Notes: generated from the sequence alone by a model not told the origin. DNA of 64,000 nucleotides from Brevundimonas sp. A19_0 (GCF_017744255.1 NZ_JAGHQP010000002.1:62001-126000), one strand, 5' to 3'; shown: positions 51,346 through 63,593, numbered from the stretch's first letter. Numbers and translations: made by a program.

Positions 51346-52229
51346 GCCGCTCCGCCCACGACGAAGACGAAATCGAATCGTCGCGCGCGCCGTTGATGGA
51401 TCACCTGATCGAGCTGCGGGGGCGGCTGATCGTGTGCGTTGCGGCGTTCGTGGTCGGCTTTATCGGCTGTTTCATCGTCGCCGACCCGATCTATGTCTTT
51501 CTGGTCCAGCCTTTTGCCGTTGCGGCCCAGTTCCGTGAAGCCGCCGGCCCGGGCGGTAGCGTCTCGCCCTTCGACCTGATTCTGGGCACGGCCGGGCTTA
51601 TTCCTGTGCCCCGGGGCGACGGGGAGACGGTGAACCTGATCTTCACCGCCCCGCTGGAATTTCTGATCACCAAGATGAAGCTGGCCGCCTTCGGGGCGGT
51701 GGTCATCACCTTCCCGGTCATGGCCTGGCAGGTCTATCGCTTCGTCGCCCCCGGCCTCTATCGCAATGAGCGCGGCGCCTTTCTGCCGTTCCTGATCGCG
51801 GCCCCCCTGCTGTTCCTGCTGGGCGCGGCCATGGTCTATTATGTCATGCTGCCGTTCGTGATGCTGTTCTCGCTGGGCCAGCAGGTGGCGAGCGGCGGCA
51901 TATCCGCCGAGCTGCTGCCGCGGGTGTCCGACTACCTCAACCTCGTCATGGCGCTGCTGCTGGCCTTCGGACTCTGCTTCCAGCTGCCGGTCGTCATGAC
52001 GCTGCTCGGCATGGCTGGACTGGTCAGCTCGGAGGCGCTCTCGAAGGGGCGCAAATACGCGATCGTGGCCATTGCAGTTGTGGCGGCCTTCGTGACCCCG
52101 CCGGATCCGCTCAGCCAGATCATGCTCGGTATCCCGCTGATCCTGCTCTACGAGGTCTCGATCCTGTGCGTGCGTGTCATTGAGCTGCGTCGCCGCAAGC
52201 GGGACTTCGAAGACGGTCTGGCCGGCTAG
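51342..52229 (+). CDS. tatC: Sec-independent translocase TatC
   Basis: 295 residues with six membrane helices. Conserved blocks: APLMDHLIELRGRLI at the N-terminus, FTAPLEFLITKMKLA, and FRFVAPGLYRNER-like YRFVAPGLYRNERGAF. It recognises the twin-arginine signal. It starts with TTG coupled to tatB. A long periplasmic loop (~GSVSPFDLILGTAG region) between helices 1 and 2 is larger than in E. coli. Confidence 0.95.
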   Translation: MSRSAHDEDEIESSRAPLMDHLIELRGRLIVCVAAFVVGFIGCFIVADPIYVFLVQPFAVAAQFREAAGPGGSVSPFDLILGTAGLIPVPRGDGETVNLIFTAPLEFLITKMKLAAFGAVVITFPVMAWQVYRFVAPGLYRNERGAFLPFLIAAPLLFLLGAAMVYYVMLPFVMLFSLGQQVASGGISAELLPRVSDYLNLVMALLLAFGLCFQLPVVMTLLGMAGLVSSEALSKGRKYAIVAIAVVAAFVTPPDPLSQIMLGIPLILLYEVSILCVRVIELRRRKRDFEDGLAG

Positions 52230-52247
52230 GCGGACCGCTTTGCCGGA

Positions 52248-52658
52248 TCAGTTCAACCGAAGACCAAGGAAGCCCGCGTGGGTGCCGACCTTGGCGTTCA
52301 CAATCCGGGCCAGTGAGACACAGTATCCCGGCCTATGCTGATTCGCCGGCAACTCTACCCAAAGGTTGTCCACCAGTTCGATGCCGCCCCCCAAACGCTC
52401 CCGGTAAACGGGTTGAAGGGCACCTCCCGTGAGAACCCCGCAAACCTCATCGCCCCTCAGCTCGGCTTGCGCCAGAGCCTCGCGTTCGCCGCGCCCGCCG
52501 CCATAGAAGAGCGTAATACGATCGCTGGCTCCGGGCTGCGCCAGGGCGTTGGCGACGATCGTTCGCCCACGCACGATATTCTGGGGAGAAGTGCTGGCGT
52601 CGAAGGTGGTGCACCCTTGGGCTCCAAGCAGCAAGGCGATCAGCAGGATGCGGCGCAT
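52248..52658 (-). CDS. Predicted lipoprotein
   Basis: 136 residues. The leader ILLIALLLGAQGCTTF has a lipobox at the cysteine. The mature part has two further cysteines (GDEVCGVLTG and RPGYCVSLAR) and no recognised domain. It is convergent with tatC. Base composition is somewhat less GC-rich than the surrounding genes. Confidence 0.7.
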   Translation of the reverse strand: MRRILLIALLLGAQGCTTFDASTSPQNIVRGRTIVANALAQPGASDRITLFYGGGRGEREALAQAELRGDEVCGVLTGGALQPVYRERLGGGIELVDNLWVELPANQHRPGYCVSLARIVNAKVGTHAGFLGLRLN

Positions 52659-52709
52659 GGCAATCTCCAGTAGCGATTTACGCTAAAGGTCCCAGAAACC
52701 AGCAGAATT

Positions 52710-52742
52710 GGAAAGGGCCGGAGGATGCCTCCGGCCCTTTCC
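52710..52742 (-). terminator. Terminator of glnA
   Basis: GGAAAGGGCCGGAGG (52710-52724) and CCTCCGGCCCTTTCC (52728-52742) form a perfect 15-bp hairpin with a 3-base loop. It starts 12 bases after the glnA stop on the minus strand. Confidence 0.85.
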
Positions 52743-52754
52743 CTGCTGAGCCGA

Positions 52755-54161
52755 TCAGCAGCTGTAGTACATGTCGAACTCGACGGGGTGGGGATGCAGC
52801 TGGAGGCGCATCACCTCTTCCATCTTCAGCTCGATGTAGCTGTCGATGAAGTCGTCATCCATGACGCCGCCCTTCTTGAGGAAGGCGCGATCCTTGTCGA
52901 GGGCCTCGAGGGCCTCGCGCAGGCTGCCGCAGACCTCGGGGATGTTGCCGCGCTCTTCTGGCGGCAGGTCATAGAGGTTCTTGTCGGCCGGAGCGCCCGG
53001 ATCGATCCGGTTCTCGATGCCGTCCAGACCGGCCATCAGCAGGGCGGTGAAGGTCAGATAGGGGTTGCCCATCGGATCGGGGAAGCGGGCTTCGATGCGC
53101 TTGGCCTTCGGCGAGCTGACCCAGGGAATACGGATCGAGGCCGAGCGGTTGCGGGCCGAATAGGCCAGTTTGACCGGCGCTTCATAGCCCGGGACCAGGC
53201 GCTTGTAGCTGTTGGTGGTCGAGTTGGCGAAGGCGTTGATGGCCTTGGCGTGCTTGATGATGCCGCCGATGTACCACAGGCACATGTCCGACAGGCCGGC
53301 GTATTTGTCGCCGGCGAACTGGGGCTTGCCGTCCTTCCAGATCGACTGGTGCACGTGCATGCCCGAGCCGTTGTCGCCGAACATGGGCTTGGCCATGAAG
53401 GTGGCCGACTTGCCATAGGCGGCAGCGACGTTGTGGATGACGTATTTGTAGAGCTGCAGCCGGTCGGCCATCGTCACCAGCTCAGCGAACTTCAGGCCCA
53501 GTTCGTGCTGGGCGGGCGCCACTTCGTGGTGGTGCTTCTCGGGGTTCAGGCCCATGTCCTTCATCACCGACAGCATCTCGGCGCGCAGGTCCTGGCCGGA
53601 GTCGACCGGGTTCACGGGGAAGTAGCCGCCCTTGGGTCCGGGGCGGTGGCCCATATTGCCCTCGCTGTATTCCGAGCCGGTGTTGGCCGGCAGCTCGGTC
53701 GAGTCATAGGCATAGCCGGTGTCGTGGGCCTGGGTGGACCAGCGGACATCGTCGAAGATGAAGAACTCGGCTTCGGGGCCGAAGAACACCTTGTCGCCCA
53801 CGCCGGCCGACTGGACGAAGGCCAGCGCTTTCTTGGCCATCGAGCGGCTGTCGCGGTTGTAGGGCTCGCCGGTGTCGGGGTTCAGCACGTCGCAGAACAG
53901 GAACATGGTGGTGTGCTGGTAGAAGGGGTCGATGTAGGCAGAGTCGAGGTCCGGCTTGAGCAGCATGTCGGACTCGTTGATGGCCTTCCAGCCCGCGATC
54001 GACGACCCGTCGAACATGGTCCCTTCCTCGAGGAACTCTTCGTCGACCAGATCGATATCAAAGGTGACGTGTTGCAGCCGCCCCTTGGTGTCGGTGAAGC
54101 GAAGGTCGACGTATTTTACATCCTTGTCCTTGATGTCCTGAAGGATGGCCTTGACGCTCAT
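52755..54161 (-). CDS. glnA: Glutamine synthetase type I
   Basis: Makes glutamine from glutamate and ammonia. The 468-residue length is standard for type I enzymes. Visible: [15 protein letters not shown], the active-site [24 protein letters not shown], and NLYDLPPEE with the tyrosine adenylylated for regulation. The ATG at 54161 ([15 protein letters not shown]) fits the family. It lies 70 bases downstream of glnB in one operon and ends at a strong terminator. Confidence 0.98.
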   Translation of the reverse strand: MSVKAILQDIKDKDVKYVDLRFTDTKGRLQHVTFDIDLVDEEFLEEGTMFDGSSIAGWKAINESDMLLKPDLDSAYIDPFYQHTTMFLFCDVLNPDTGEPYNRDSRSMAKKALAFVQSAGVGDKVFFGPEAEFFIFDDVRWSTQAHDTGYAYDSTELPANTGSEYSEGNMGHRPGPKGGYFPVNPVDSGQDLRAEMLSVMKDMGLNPEKHHHEVAPAQHELGLKFAELVTMADRLQLYKYVIHNVAAAYGKSATFMAKPMFGDNGSGMHVHQSIWKDGKPQFAGDKYAGLSDMCLWYIGGIIKHAKAINAFANSTTNSYKRLVPGYEAPVKLAYSARNRSASIRIPWVSSPKAKRIEARFPDPMGNPYLTFTALLMAGLDGIENRIDPGAPADKNLYDLPPEERGNIPEVCGSLREALEALDKDRAFLKKGGVMDDDFIDSYIELKMEEVMRLQLHPHPVEFDMYYSC

Positions 54162-54231
54162 GGAGTTCGTGTCCTGTGGCTTGGGGGAGGAGGGCAGCAG
54201 TGCCATGCCTTTCGGCACGGCCGGTGAAGGT

Positions 54232-55522
<1,291 letters not shown>

Positions 55523-55526
<4 letters not shown>

Positions 55527-58144
55527 TCCTTCGCAGCCCTGGGCTTGGCAGCAGCTTTTTTCGGCGCGGCTTTTTTAGCGGTCGCCTTCTTCGGAGCTGC
55601 CTTTTTGGCCGGAGCCTTCTTCGCCCCGGGCTTCTTGCCCCCGGCGGCAGCCTTGGCGGCGACCAGTTCAAGCGCAGCTTCCAGCGTCAGGCTCTCGGGT
55701 TCGGTGCCCTTGGGCAGGGTCGCATTGATCTTGCCGCACTTCACATAGGGACCGAAACGCCCGGCCATGACCTGGACGGGATCGCCGCTTTCGGGATGGT
55801 TGCCCAGTTCCTTCAGCGGCGCCGCCCCGCCACGTGCCCCCCGCGACGCCTTCTTCTCGGCCAGCAGGGAGACGGCCCGGTTCAGGCCCACCTCGAACAC
55901 CTCCTCGATGTCCGGCAGATTGGCATAGACGCCATTGTGCAGAACAAACGGCCCGTAGCGGCCCAGACCCGCGCTGATGGGCTTGCCGTCCTCGGGGTGC
56001 GGCCCGACCTCGCGTGGCAGGGACAGGAGACGCAGGGCTTGTTCCAGCGTCAGGCTGGCCGGGCTCCAGCCCTTGGGCAGGGAAGAGCGTTTGGGCTTGT
56101 CGGCGTCCGGCAGGGCGGTCTCCACATACGGGCCGAACCGGCCGATCTTCAGGGCCACCGGCTGGCCGGTATCCGGATCGACGCCCAGCTCCCGGTCGCC
56201 GCCCTCGGCACCGCCTTCCGCATTGGCGCCCGCACCGAAGCCCCGCGTGTAGCGGCATTCGGGATAGTTCGAGCAGCCGATGAAGGACGACTTCATCTTG
56301 AAGCTGGCCTTCAGATGCAGACGGCCGGACTTGCACAGCGGGCACAGGCGCGGATCCGTCCCGTCGCCCTTGTCGGGGAACAGGAAGGGGCCGATGGCCG
56401 CGTCCAGTTCGTCGATCACGCCCTGACGGTCCAGGACGGCGGCCGTCGCCGGCTTCAGCTGGCTCCAGAAGGTCCGCAGCAGGGTCTTCCAGTCCATCTG
56501 GCCGTCGGAGACCTCGTCGAGGTCGTTCTCGAGCGCGGCGGTGAAGTCATACTCGACCCACTGTCCGAAGAATTGTTCGAGGAAGGCGGTAACCAGCCGG
56601 CCGTTGTCCTCGGGATAGAAGCGGTTCTTCTCCATCCGCACATACTGGCGATCCCGCAGGGTGGTCAGGATCGAGGCATAGGTCGACGGACGACCGATTC
56701 CCAGTTCCTCCAGCTTCTTGACGAGGGTCGCTTCGGAATAGCGGGGCGGCGGCTCGGTGAAGTGCTGGTCGGTGCGGATGGCCTCGACCTTGGCGGCGGC
56801 GCCTTCCTTCAGGGCTGGCAGGCGGGTGGTGTCGTCCTCGTCATCGTCCGATCCGGCGCGGGGCTTGTCGTCGCGACCTTCTTCATAGGCCGCGATGAAG
56901 CCGTCGAAGATGACGACCTGGCCGGTGGCGCGAAGGCCGGTCTGGCCATCCGGCGTCTCGATGTCGACCGTCGTGCGGTCCATGCGTGCCGCTTCCATCT
57001 GGCTGGCGACCATCCGCTTCCAGATCAGTTCGTACAGGCGGCGCAGGTCGTCCTCCAGCCGCACCGAGTCGGGGTGGCGGGCGATATTGGTCGGCCGGAT
57101 CGCCTCGTGCGCTTCCTGGGCGTTCTTGGCCTTGACCTTGTAGTAGCGGGGCTCGGACGGGACATAGGCGGGCCCGAACCGCTCGCCGATGACCTCGCGT
57201 GCCTGGGCGATGCCTTCCGGGGTCACATAGACACCGTCTGTCCGCATATATGTGATCAGGCCGCCCTGGTCGTCGACGCCCTCGTACAGCTTTTGCGCCG
57301 CCTGCATGGTGCGCTGGGCGGTGAAGCCCAGCTTGCGCGCAGCTTCCTGCTGCAGGGTCGAGGTGGTGAAGGGGGGCGAGGGATTGCGCCGGACCGGCTT
57401 CTTCTCGATCGATGTGATCGTGAACTGGCCCGACTGGATCGCGGCGCGCGCGGCGCTGGCCGTCGCCTCATCCTTGATGTCCAGGCGCTGGACCCGTTTT
57501 CCGGCGTGCTTCACCAGTCGCGTGGTGAAGGGCGGGCTGTCGGCGGTCAGATCCGCCTCGATGGACCAGTATTCCTGCGGCTGGAACCGCTCGATCTCCA
57601 TCTCGCGGTCGACCACGATGCGCAGGGCGACCGACTGGACCCGGCCGGCCGAGCGGGCGCCGGGCAGCTTGCGCCACAGCACGGGCGACAGGGTGAAGCC
57701 CACCAGATAGTCGAGCGCGCGCCGCGCCAGATAGGCCTCGACCAGCTCCATATCCAGCTGGCGCGGATTGGCCATGGCCTCGAGCACCGCCGATTTGGTG
57801 ATCGCGTTGAAGGTGACGCGCTCGACCTCGGTGTCCTTCAGTGCCTTCTTCTTCTGAAGCACCTCCAGGACGTGCCAGCTGATGGCCTCGCCCTCGCGGT
57901 CGGGGTCGGTCGCCAGAATGACGCGGTCGGCCCGTTTGGCGGCCTCGGCGATCTCGGACAGCCGCTTGGCCCCGCGGGCATCGACTTCCCATGACATGGC
58001 GAAGTCCTCGTCCGGGCGAACCGAGCCGTCCTTGGAGGGCAGGTCGCGGACGTGGCCGTAGGAGGCCAGAACCTCAAAGTCGGAGCCGAGATACTTGTTG
58101 ATGGTCTTGGCCTTGGCCGGGCTTTCGACAATGACGAGGTTCAT
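55523..58144 (-). CDS. topA: DNA topoisomerase I
   Basis: Relaxes negative supercoils. 873 residues: Toprim domain (VIVESPAKAKTINKYLG and DPDREGEAISWH), catalytic tyrosine in ITYMRTDGVYVTP, a C4 zinc ribbon (LCPLCKSGRLHLK then FIGCSNYPECRYT), and three C-terminal modules containing GRFGPYV-like pieces. The last ~50 residues are almost only Lys, Ala and Pro, a histone-like tail that should bind DNA. It belongs to the pyrB-plsY-dprA-topA order common in Caulobacterales. Confidence 0.98.
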
Positions 58145-58322
58145 TCGGGCGTGGCGCCTTTCGGGGAAGACCGGCCCCGGGGGAACGGGGGCAGTGAGGG
58201 CGGGGGAACGTGGGTCGCCTCTTGCCGCGTGTCAATCATCGGCCCGCAAAACACGACAAGGTTGATATTTTTAATTAACACGTCTTAAGGTAGAGTTTGT
58301 TCACTCTCAGGTGGGACCCCAG

Positions 58323-58505
58323 ATGGAAAACGTCGACAGTCACCCCTTGAACCGAGCGGCTCCGAGCGAGCCACCGTTCAGGGAGTATATCGGGTCGATG
58401 GCGAGGGAGCTGGCTGTGCTGGCCCGGGCGGAGTGCCGGGACGATGAGCCCCTCGCGACCGCCCTGGAGCAGGCTGCCCTGCTGGCCAGCGCGCCGCGCA
58501 AATAG
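58323..58505 (+). CDS. Small protein of unknown function between topA and dprA
   Basis: 60 residues (NVDSHPLNRAAPSEPPFRE then MARELAVLARAECRDDEPLATALEQAALLAS). The second half looks like a helical pair. It is on the plus strand while both neighbours are on the minus strand. The 178 bases upstream include an AT-rich stretch (TTGATATTTTTAATTAACA) likely to hold its promoter and that of topA. It ends three bases before the dprA stop. Confidence 0.6.
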   Translation: MENVDSHPLNRAAPSEPPFREYIGSMARELAVLARAECRDDEPLATALEQAALLASAPRK

Positions 58506-58508
58506 GGC

Positions 58509-59591
58509 TTAGCGCGAGGCCAATCCTCCGGGTAAAAGCCGGGCCCGGCCGACCAGGCTGAGCTCCAGCAGGGCACCGGACACCACGGCGACAGGCAGGG
58601 CCAGCGATCGCGCCAGGTCGTCGCGCGGCGTCGGCGTGGGCGAGAGCAGGGCCTCGACCCGGCTCAGGGTTTCGCTGTCGACCTCATCCGGCAGGGCGAC
58701 GGTCGTTGGGCGCTCGGGCCGGATCCTGCGCGCGACCCGGGTGCCGAGGGACTCAAGCACGTCCTCGACCCGTTCACACAGGGTCGCACCATCCCGGATC
58801 AGCGAGTTCGGCCCCCGGGACCGGGGATCGAGGGGCGAGCCCGGGACAGCAAAGACCTCGCGGCCCTGTTCCGCAGCCAGCCGCGCCGTGATCAGCGAAC
58901 CGGAGCGGATTTCGGCTTCGACCACGATCACGCCCTGCGACAGGCCCGAGATGATGCGATTGCGGCGGGGGAAGTCTCGCGCCTGGGCCCGCGTGCCGGG
59001 CGGGCTCTCCGACACGATACAGCCTTCGTCGACCAGACGGTCGTAGAGCTCCCGGTTGTCGGACGGATAGACGTCATCGACTCCGCCCCCCAGCACCGCC
59101 ACCGTGCCGGTCGGGAGGGCGCCCCAGTGGGCGGCGGCGTCGATGCCCCGCGCCAGGCCCGACACGACGCTCATGCCGGTCTCACCGAGTTGCGAGGCCA
59201 GTCCCCGCGCAATCCTCTGGCCACCGGCCGAGGCGATCCGGGCCCCCACGATGGCGATGGAGTCTCGCGACAGCAGCTCGACCCGCCCCCTGATCCAGAG
59301 GACGGGCGCGGCCGGGTCGACCGCAGCGAGGGCAGGGGGGTAATCCGGCTCGCCGATCACCATCAGCCGCGCGCCCAGTGCCTCGCCGCGCGCGATCTCG
59401 GCCTCGATGTCCTCGGTCCTCGCCGCCGTATAGGTTGCTCCGCCCGCCTTGCGAATAACGCCGGGCAGGGCATCCAGCGCAGCGGCGGCAGTGCCGTAGC
59501 GCGCCACCAGCTGGGCGAAGGTCACCGGGCCGATCCGCTCGCTGCGGGCCAGTTGCAGCCGCGCGAAACGCTCGCCGGCGTCCACCGTCAT
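58509..59591 (-). CDS. dprA: DNA-processing protein DprA
   Basis: 360 residues. It protects incoming single-stranded DNA and loads RecA during natural transformation. A SAM/HhH-like N-terminal part is followed by the Rossmann-like core: SIAIVGARIASAGGQRIARGL, VVSGLARGIDAAAHWGAL and VAVLGGGVDDVYPSDNREL. A winged-helix end follows (ETLSRVEALLSPTPTPRDDLA). The ATG at 59591 overlaps the plsY stop (ATGA). Confidence 0.96.
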   Translation of the reverse strand: MTVDAGERFARLQLARSERIGPVTFAQLVARYGTAAAALDALPGVIRKAGGATYTAARTEDIEAEIARGEALGARLMVIGEPDYPPALAAVDPAAPVLWIRGRVELLSRDSIAIVGARIASAGGQRIARGLASQLGETGMSVVSGLARGIDAAAHWGALPTGTVAVLGGGVDDVYPSDNRELYDRLVDEGCIVSESPPGTRAQARDFPRRNRIISGLSQGVIVVEAEIRSGSLITARLAAEQGREVFAVPGSPLDPRSRGPNSLIRDGATLCERVEDVLESLGTRVARRIRPERPTTVALPDEVDSETLSRVEALLSPTPTPRDDLARSLALPVAVVSGALLELSLVGRARLLPGGLASR

Positions 59592-60241
59592 CCCGCGGGC
59601 CGGGCTCCGATACGCGGTTCCTTGCCGCGGACCAGCCGGATGATGTTGTCGAAATGGCGAAGCCAGATCAGGGCCATGGCGAACAGAGCCAGCAGGAAGA
59701 CGCTGTGAGGCGCAGGCAGGCCCAGCGCCGCAATGGGCATCAGCGCCAGGACCGGGGTCAACAGGGTCGCCACGAGCGCGGACAGGGACGAGATGCGGAA
59801 CACCGCCGCCGTCAGCAGCCACAGGGCTGCCGCGACAAGTCCCAGCGGCCAGGCGGCGGCCAGCATCAGGCCGAAGAAGGTCGCCACGCCCTTGCCGCCC
59901 TTGAAGCCCAGCCACACGGGATAGAGGTGGCCGAGGAAGGCGGCGCCGCCCGCGATAGCCGCCACGACGTCGCTTCCGGTCACGGCGCGCGCAATCAGAA
60001 GGGCAACTGCGCCCTTGCCGGCATCCAGGATCAGGGTGGCAAAGGCCAGGTCCTTACGGCCGGTGCGCAGCACATTGGTCGCGCCGATATTGCCCGATCC
60101 AATCTTGCGAACATCGCCGGCGCCGGCGGCCCGGGTCAGCAGCACGCCGAACGGAATCGAACCCAGCAGATAGCCCGCCAGCGCCGCTCCGAGCAGCGTC
60201 GTCACCGCGATTCCGGCCAGATCCTGCACCTTAAACCCCAT
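59588..60241 (-). CDS. plsY: Acyl-phosphate glycerol-3-phosphate acyltransferase
   Basis: 217 residues with five membrane helices. It makes lysophosphatidic acid from acyl-phosphate. The three conserved cytoplasmic motifs are visible: GSIPFGVLL, the GSGNIGATNVLRTG block and GFKGGKGVATFFG. The ATG at 60241 (MGFKVQDLAG) is used; the longer frame upstream has no support. Confidence 0.96.
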   Translation of the reverse strand: MGFKVQDLAGIAVTTLLGAALAGYLLGSIPFGVLLTRAAGAGDVRKIGSGNIGATNVLRTGRKDLAFATLILDAGKGAVALLIARAVTGSDVVAAIAGGAAFLGHLYPVWLGFKGGKGVATFFGLMLAAAWPLGLVAAALWLLTAAVFRISSLSALVATLLTPVLALMPIAALGLPAPHSVFLLALFAMALIWLRHFDNIIRLVRGKEPRIGARPAG

Positions 60242-60450
60242 ACAGCCAGTGCGTGTGCGTCCCACATCGCGCGCCACGTCGCTCGTAATGTCGGATGATT
60301 CGATCATCCGTACCGCAGTCGGGCCTCAAATGCACCGGGGAACCAGCACCAGAGACGGAGCCGCAGGGTTCGGGTAACAATGTTTTTATTGTGCGCCTCG
60401 CGTTTTTCTACCCAAGGTGTTCTGGCGCTGTTCCGCGCGGGGGCAAGAAA

Positions 60451-61327
60451 ATGAAGTTTGATAGCAAGGGGCGTCTGGATGAGGCCACCTGGGTGAAGTC
60501 ACCCAATCTCTACTCAGGGGCGAATGCTCGCGAGATCATCGTGATGCATTATACGGCGGGCTACACTGCGGGATACGGCGGGCTACACTGCGGGGTCGGC
60601 GATTAATTCTTTCGCCAGCACGAAATCCGGAGCGAGTGCCCATTTCGTCGTCGAGGTCGACGGGGCGATCACCCAGATGGTGTCTACCAACGACCGCGCG
60701 TGGCACGCGGGGCACGGCTACTACCAGTCCCGACCGAGGGTGAACAACTTTTCCATCGGCATCGAGATCGTCAACCCCGGCTACCATTTCAGCGATGGAG
60801 CCGGGGGTTACCTGAACTGGGAACGTCGCCGCGTCAAACCCGCCCAGCTGAAGCCTTTTCCGGGCATGACTGAGGCCCGCGATCCCTGGGCCGGCTCGGC
60901 CAAGCTGTTCTGGCCGAACTACCCCGAAGCCCAGCTCGTGGCGGTCGAAGCCCTGACCCGCGCCTTGCTGAAGAGCTATCCCTCGATCCACGATATCGTT
61001 GGCCATCGGGACGTGGACGGGGTGCGCAAGATGAAGGTCGACCCCGGTCCGGCCTTCCCTCTCCGGCGTTTCAAGCTGTTGATGGATGATCGGTCTGACA
61101 ATGAGCGCCAACCCTCAATCATGCACGTCGCGGTTGATGACGGGGCGCTGAATGTTCGCGGCGGCCCGGGGACGACCTTTGCCTTGATGGACTGGGGCCC
61201 GCTCAGAAACGGGGACGAGGTAGAGGTGCTGGAGCGGGTGGGGGAATGGTACCGAATCCGGCGCTGGTTCAGCGGGGTGCAGAAGATTGGCTGGGTCTTC
61301 GCCCGCTATCTGAAATCACCCGATTAG
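60451..61327 (+). pseudogene. N-acetylmuramoyl-L-alanine amidase, frameshifted by a 22-bp duplication
   Basis: An Amidase_2 gene with a C-terminal SH3-like domain. The first part (MKFDSKGRLDEATWVKSPNL to IVMHYTAGYTAG) and the second (SAINSFASTKSGASAHFVV to the end) lie in different frames. Joining them gives a protein of about 284 residues with zinc-ligand candidates in HYTAG, WHAGHG and GHRDVDG, followed by ALNVRGGPGTTF (SH3-like). The cause is an exact 22-base tandem duplication. Removing one copy restores the frame. It sits between plsY and the pyrC-like gene, opposite in strand to both. The gene is either recently inactivated or switches by repeat slippage; ATG at 60451 is the start. Confidence 0.88.
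60551..60594 (+). repeat. Exact 22-bp tandem duplication inside the amidase gene
   Basis: Two identical 22-base units lie back to back at 60551-60572 and 60573-60594, beginning ATACGGCGGGCTACACTG. Because 22 is not a multiple of three, translation shifts and stops at 60603-60605. Confidence 0.95.
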
Positions 61328-62610
61328 GTATTGAACACCGTCCGACCACCGACCCACGTCTGCTCGACCTTGCCTTGCAGTCGCCGGTTGTCGAACGGCG
61401 AGTTCTTGGACTTGGACCGCAGGGTGGATGCATCGACGACCACAGGGGCCGCCGGATCGAACAGGATCAGGTCCGCGGGCGCTTCCTCGGCCAGTCGACC
61501 TGCCGACAATCCCAGCAGCTCGGCCGGGCCGCAGGTGAGGGGGCGGAGCACCTCCAGAAGGTCAAGGCCGTCCTCGTGGTGCAGGCCGAGGGCGGCGGGC
61601 AGCAGGGTCTGCAGGCCAACCGCGCCCGGCGTAGCCTCGGCGAACGGGCGCCGCTTGTCCTCGGCGGGTGCCGGGGCGTGGGCGGAGGTGATCACATCGA
61701 TCCGGCCATCCCGCACGGCCTCGATCAGGGCCAGGCGGTCGCTCTCGTCGCGCAGAGGCGGGTCCAACCGGTAGAAGGTGCGATAGTCGCCAATATCCAC
61801 CTCGTTGAAGCGCAGGTGGTTGATCGAGGCACTGGCCGCGACCTCCAGCCCCCGCTGACGCGCACGGTCCAAGGTCTCCAGCGCGCCCGCCGTCGAGATC
61901 TGGTCGACCAGGAAGCGCGCGCCCGTTTGCTCGACGAGCGCCAGGTCGCGCTCCAGCTGCATACGCTCGGCGATGGCCGGTACGGACGACAGGCCCAGTC
62001 GGGTGGCCAGTTCGCCGGAGGTTGCAACGGCGCCTTCCGCCAGCCAGGGATCATGGGGCCGGCAGGCAATCAGGGCATTGAAGGCAGCGGCATAGCTCAT
62101 GACCCGCATCAGGGTGCGGCTGTCGGGGATCACCCGATCCACGTCCGTAAAGTAGAGGGCGCCTGCTTCCTGCATCAGGCCGATTTCGGCCATCAGCTTG
62201 CCGTCGCAGCCCTGGGTCGCGGCCCCGGCCGCGAAGATGTTCACCAGGCCGAGGGCCGCGCCCCGGCGCTGGATGAAGTCGACCATGGCGGGGTCGTCGA
62301 CTGCAGGCGCCGTGTCCGGCTGGATGACCAGGGTCGTGACGCCGCCGGCTGCGGCTGACAGGGCGGCGGACTTGAGCGTTTCCTTCGGCTCGGCGCCCGG
62401 CTCCCCCGTCTTGACCCGTATATCGATCAGGCCGGGCGACAGGCAGAGCCCCTCTGCGTCGACAACCCCGTCGTCGTCAGTGGGCACGAAGCCCGCGCCC
62501 TTGTGCACGGCGGTGATGCGGCCGTCGGCAATGTGGAGGGCGCCCTGACCGTCATAGTCTGTGGCCGGGTCGAGCAGGCGGGCGTTGGTGATCCAGAAGG
62601 GGGAGCTCAC
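61324..62610 (-). CDS. Dihydroorotase-like protein, probably non-catalytic
   Basis: 428 residues, clearly of the dihydroorotase/amidohydrolase family ([56 protein letters not shown]). The metal-binding HxH of active enzymes, normally in PHVHLR, is replaced by IRVKTG, and the ligand Asp of TDHAP is TSAHAP here. It therefore resembles the inactive PyrC-like subunits (PyrX or pyrC') that stabilise aspartate transcarbamoylase. It overlaps the end of pyrB by four bases, so the two are made together. A true dihydroorotase must be elsewhere. Confidence 0.93.
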   Translation of the reverse strand: MSSPFWITNARLLDPATDYDGQGALHIADGRITAVHKGAGFVPTDDDGVVDAEGLCLSPGLIDIRVKTGEPGAEPKETLKSAALSAAAGGVTTLVIQPDTAPAVDDPAMVDFIQRRGAALGLVNIFAAGAATQGCDGKLMAEIGLMQEAGALYFTDVDRVIPDSRTLMRVMSYAAAFNALIACRPHDPWLAEGAVATSGELATRLGLSSVPAIAERMQLERDLALVEQTGARFLVDQISTAGALETLDRARQRGLEVAASASINHLRFNEVDIGDYRTFYRLDPPLRDESDRLALIEAVRDGRIDVITSAHAPAPAEDKRRPFAEATPGAVGLQTLLPAALGLHHEDGLDLLEVLRPLTCGPAELLGLSAGRLAEEAPADLILFDPAAPVVVDASTLRSKSKNSPFDNRRLQGKVEQTWVGGRTVFNT

Positions 62611-63593
62611 AGTCCGGCCTCCTCGCGACGGCGCGACAGGCTGGCCAGCACGGCCATGCGGGCCGAGACTCCCATCTCGACCTGGGTCTGGATCAGCGAA
62701 ATGTCCGGATCGTCGGCGATGTCCGAGTCGATCTCGACGCCGCGATTCATGGGGCCGGGGTGCATGACCCGCACGCCCGGCGCGGCCACGCGCAGCTTTT
62801 CGCGGTCCAGCCCCCAGAAGCGGTAGTACTCGCGCGTCGACGGGACCAGCGCGCCCTGCATGCGCTCCAGCTGAAGGCGAAGCATCATGACGACGTCGCA
62901 GCCTTCCAGCCCCTTGCGCATGTCATGGTAGACCTCGCACCCCCAGCGGTCGGCATCGCCCGGGACCAGGGTCGGCGGTCCCACCAGCCGCACGCGCGCG
63001 CCCATCATCGACAGCAGGGCGACGTTCGAGCGCGCGACGCGGCTGTGGGCCACGTCGCCACAGATGGCCACCGTCAGCCCCCCCACATCGCCGAACTCCC
63101 GCTTGAGCGTCAGCAGGTCCAGCAGCGCCTGGGTCGGGTGCTCGTGCCGTCCGTCGCCGGCATTGACCACGGCGCAGCCTACCTTCTGCGACAGCAGGTC
63201 GGCGGCGCCCGAGGCCGAGTGGCGCACGACCAGCACGTCCGGCTTCATCGCATTCAGCGTGGCGGCCGTGTCGATCAGGGTCTCGCCCTTGGCGACCGAC
63301 GACGACCGCGGGCTCAGGCTCACGACATCGGCCCCCAGCCGACGCGCCGCGATCTCGAACGAGGCGCTGGTGCGGGTGGAGTTCTCGAAGAACAGGTTCA
63401 CCACCGTCCGGCCCGCCATCAGGTCCAGCGACTTGGCCGTGCCCTGATTGAGTTCGACGAAGCCGTCGGCCAGCTCCAGTACATCGCGTGCTGTCTGGGC
63501 GTTCAGATCGGTGACGGACAGGAAATGGTCCCGGGGGAACGGCCTCAGCCGGTCCTGGATGACGGTCAGAAGGTCTGTGTCGGGTCGGGCCAT
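62607..63593 (-). CDS. pyrB: Aspartate carbamoyltransferase catalytic chain
   Basis: 328 residues. It joins carbamoyl phosphate and aspartate in pyrimidine synthesis. Visible: the carbamoyl-phosphate motif [16 protein letters not shown], the [15 protein letters not shown] block and the [11 protein letters not shown] piece near the end. The ATG at 63593 is used. It likely forms a complex with the PyrC-like protein encoded next. ruvX lies upstream on the same strand. Confidence 0.97.
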   Translation of the reverse strand: MARPDTDLLTVIQDRLRPFPRDHFLSVTDLNAQTARDVLELADGFVELNQGTAKSLDLMAGRTVVNLFFENSTRTSASFEIAARRLGADVVSLSPRSSSVAKGETLIDTAATLNAMKPDVLVVRHSASGAADLLSQKVGCAVVNAGDGRHEHPTQALLDLLTLKREFGDVGGLTVAICGDVAHSRVARSNVALLSMMGARVRLVGPPTLVPGDADRWGCEVYHDMRKGLEGCDVVMMLRLQLERMQGALVPSTREYYRFWGLDREKLRVAAPGVRVMHPGPMNRGVEIDSDIADDPDISLIQTQVEMGVSARMAVLASLSRRREEAGL

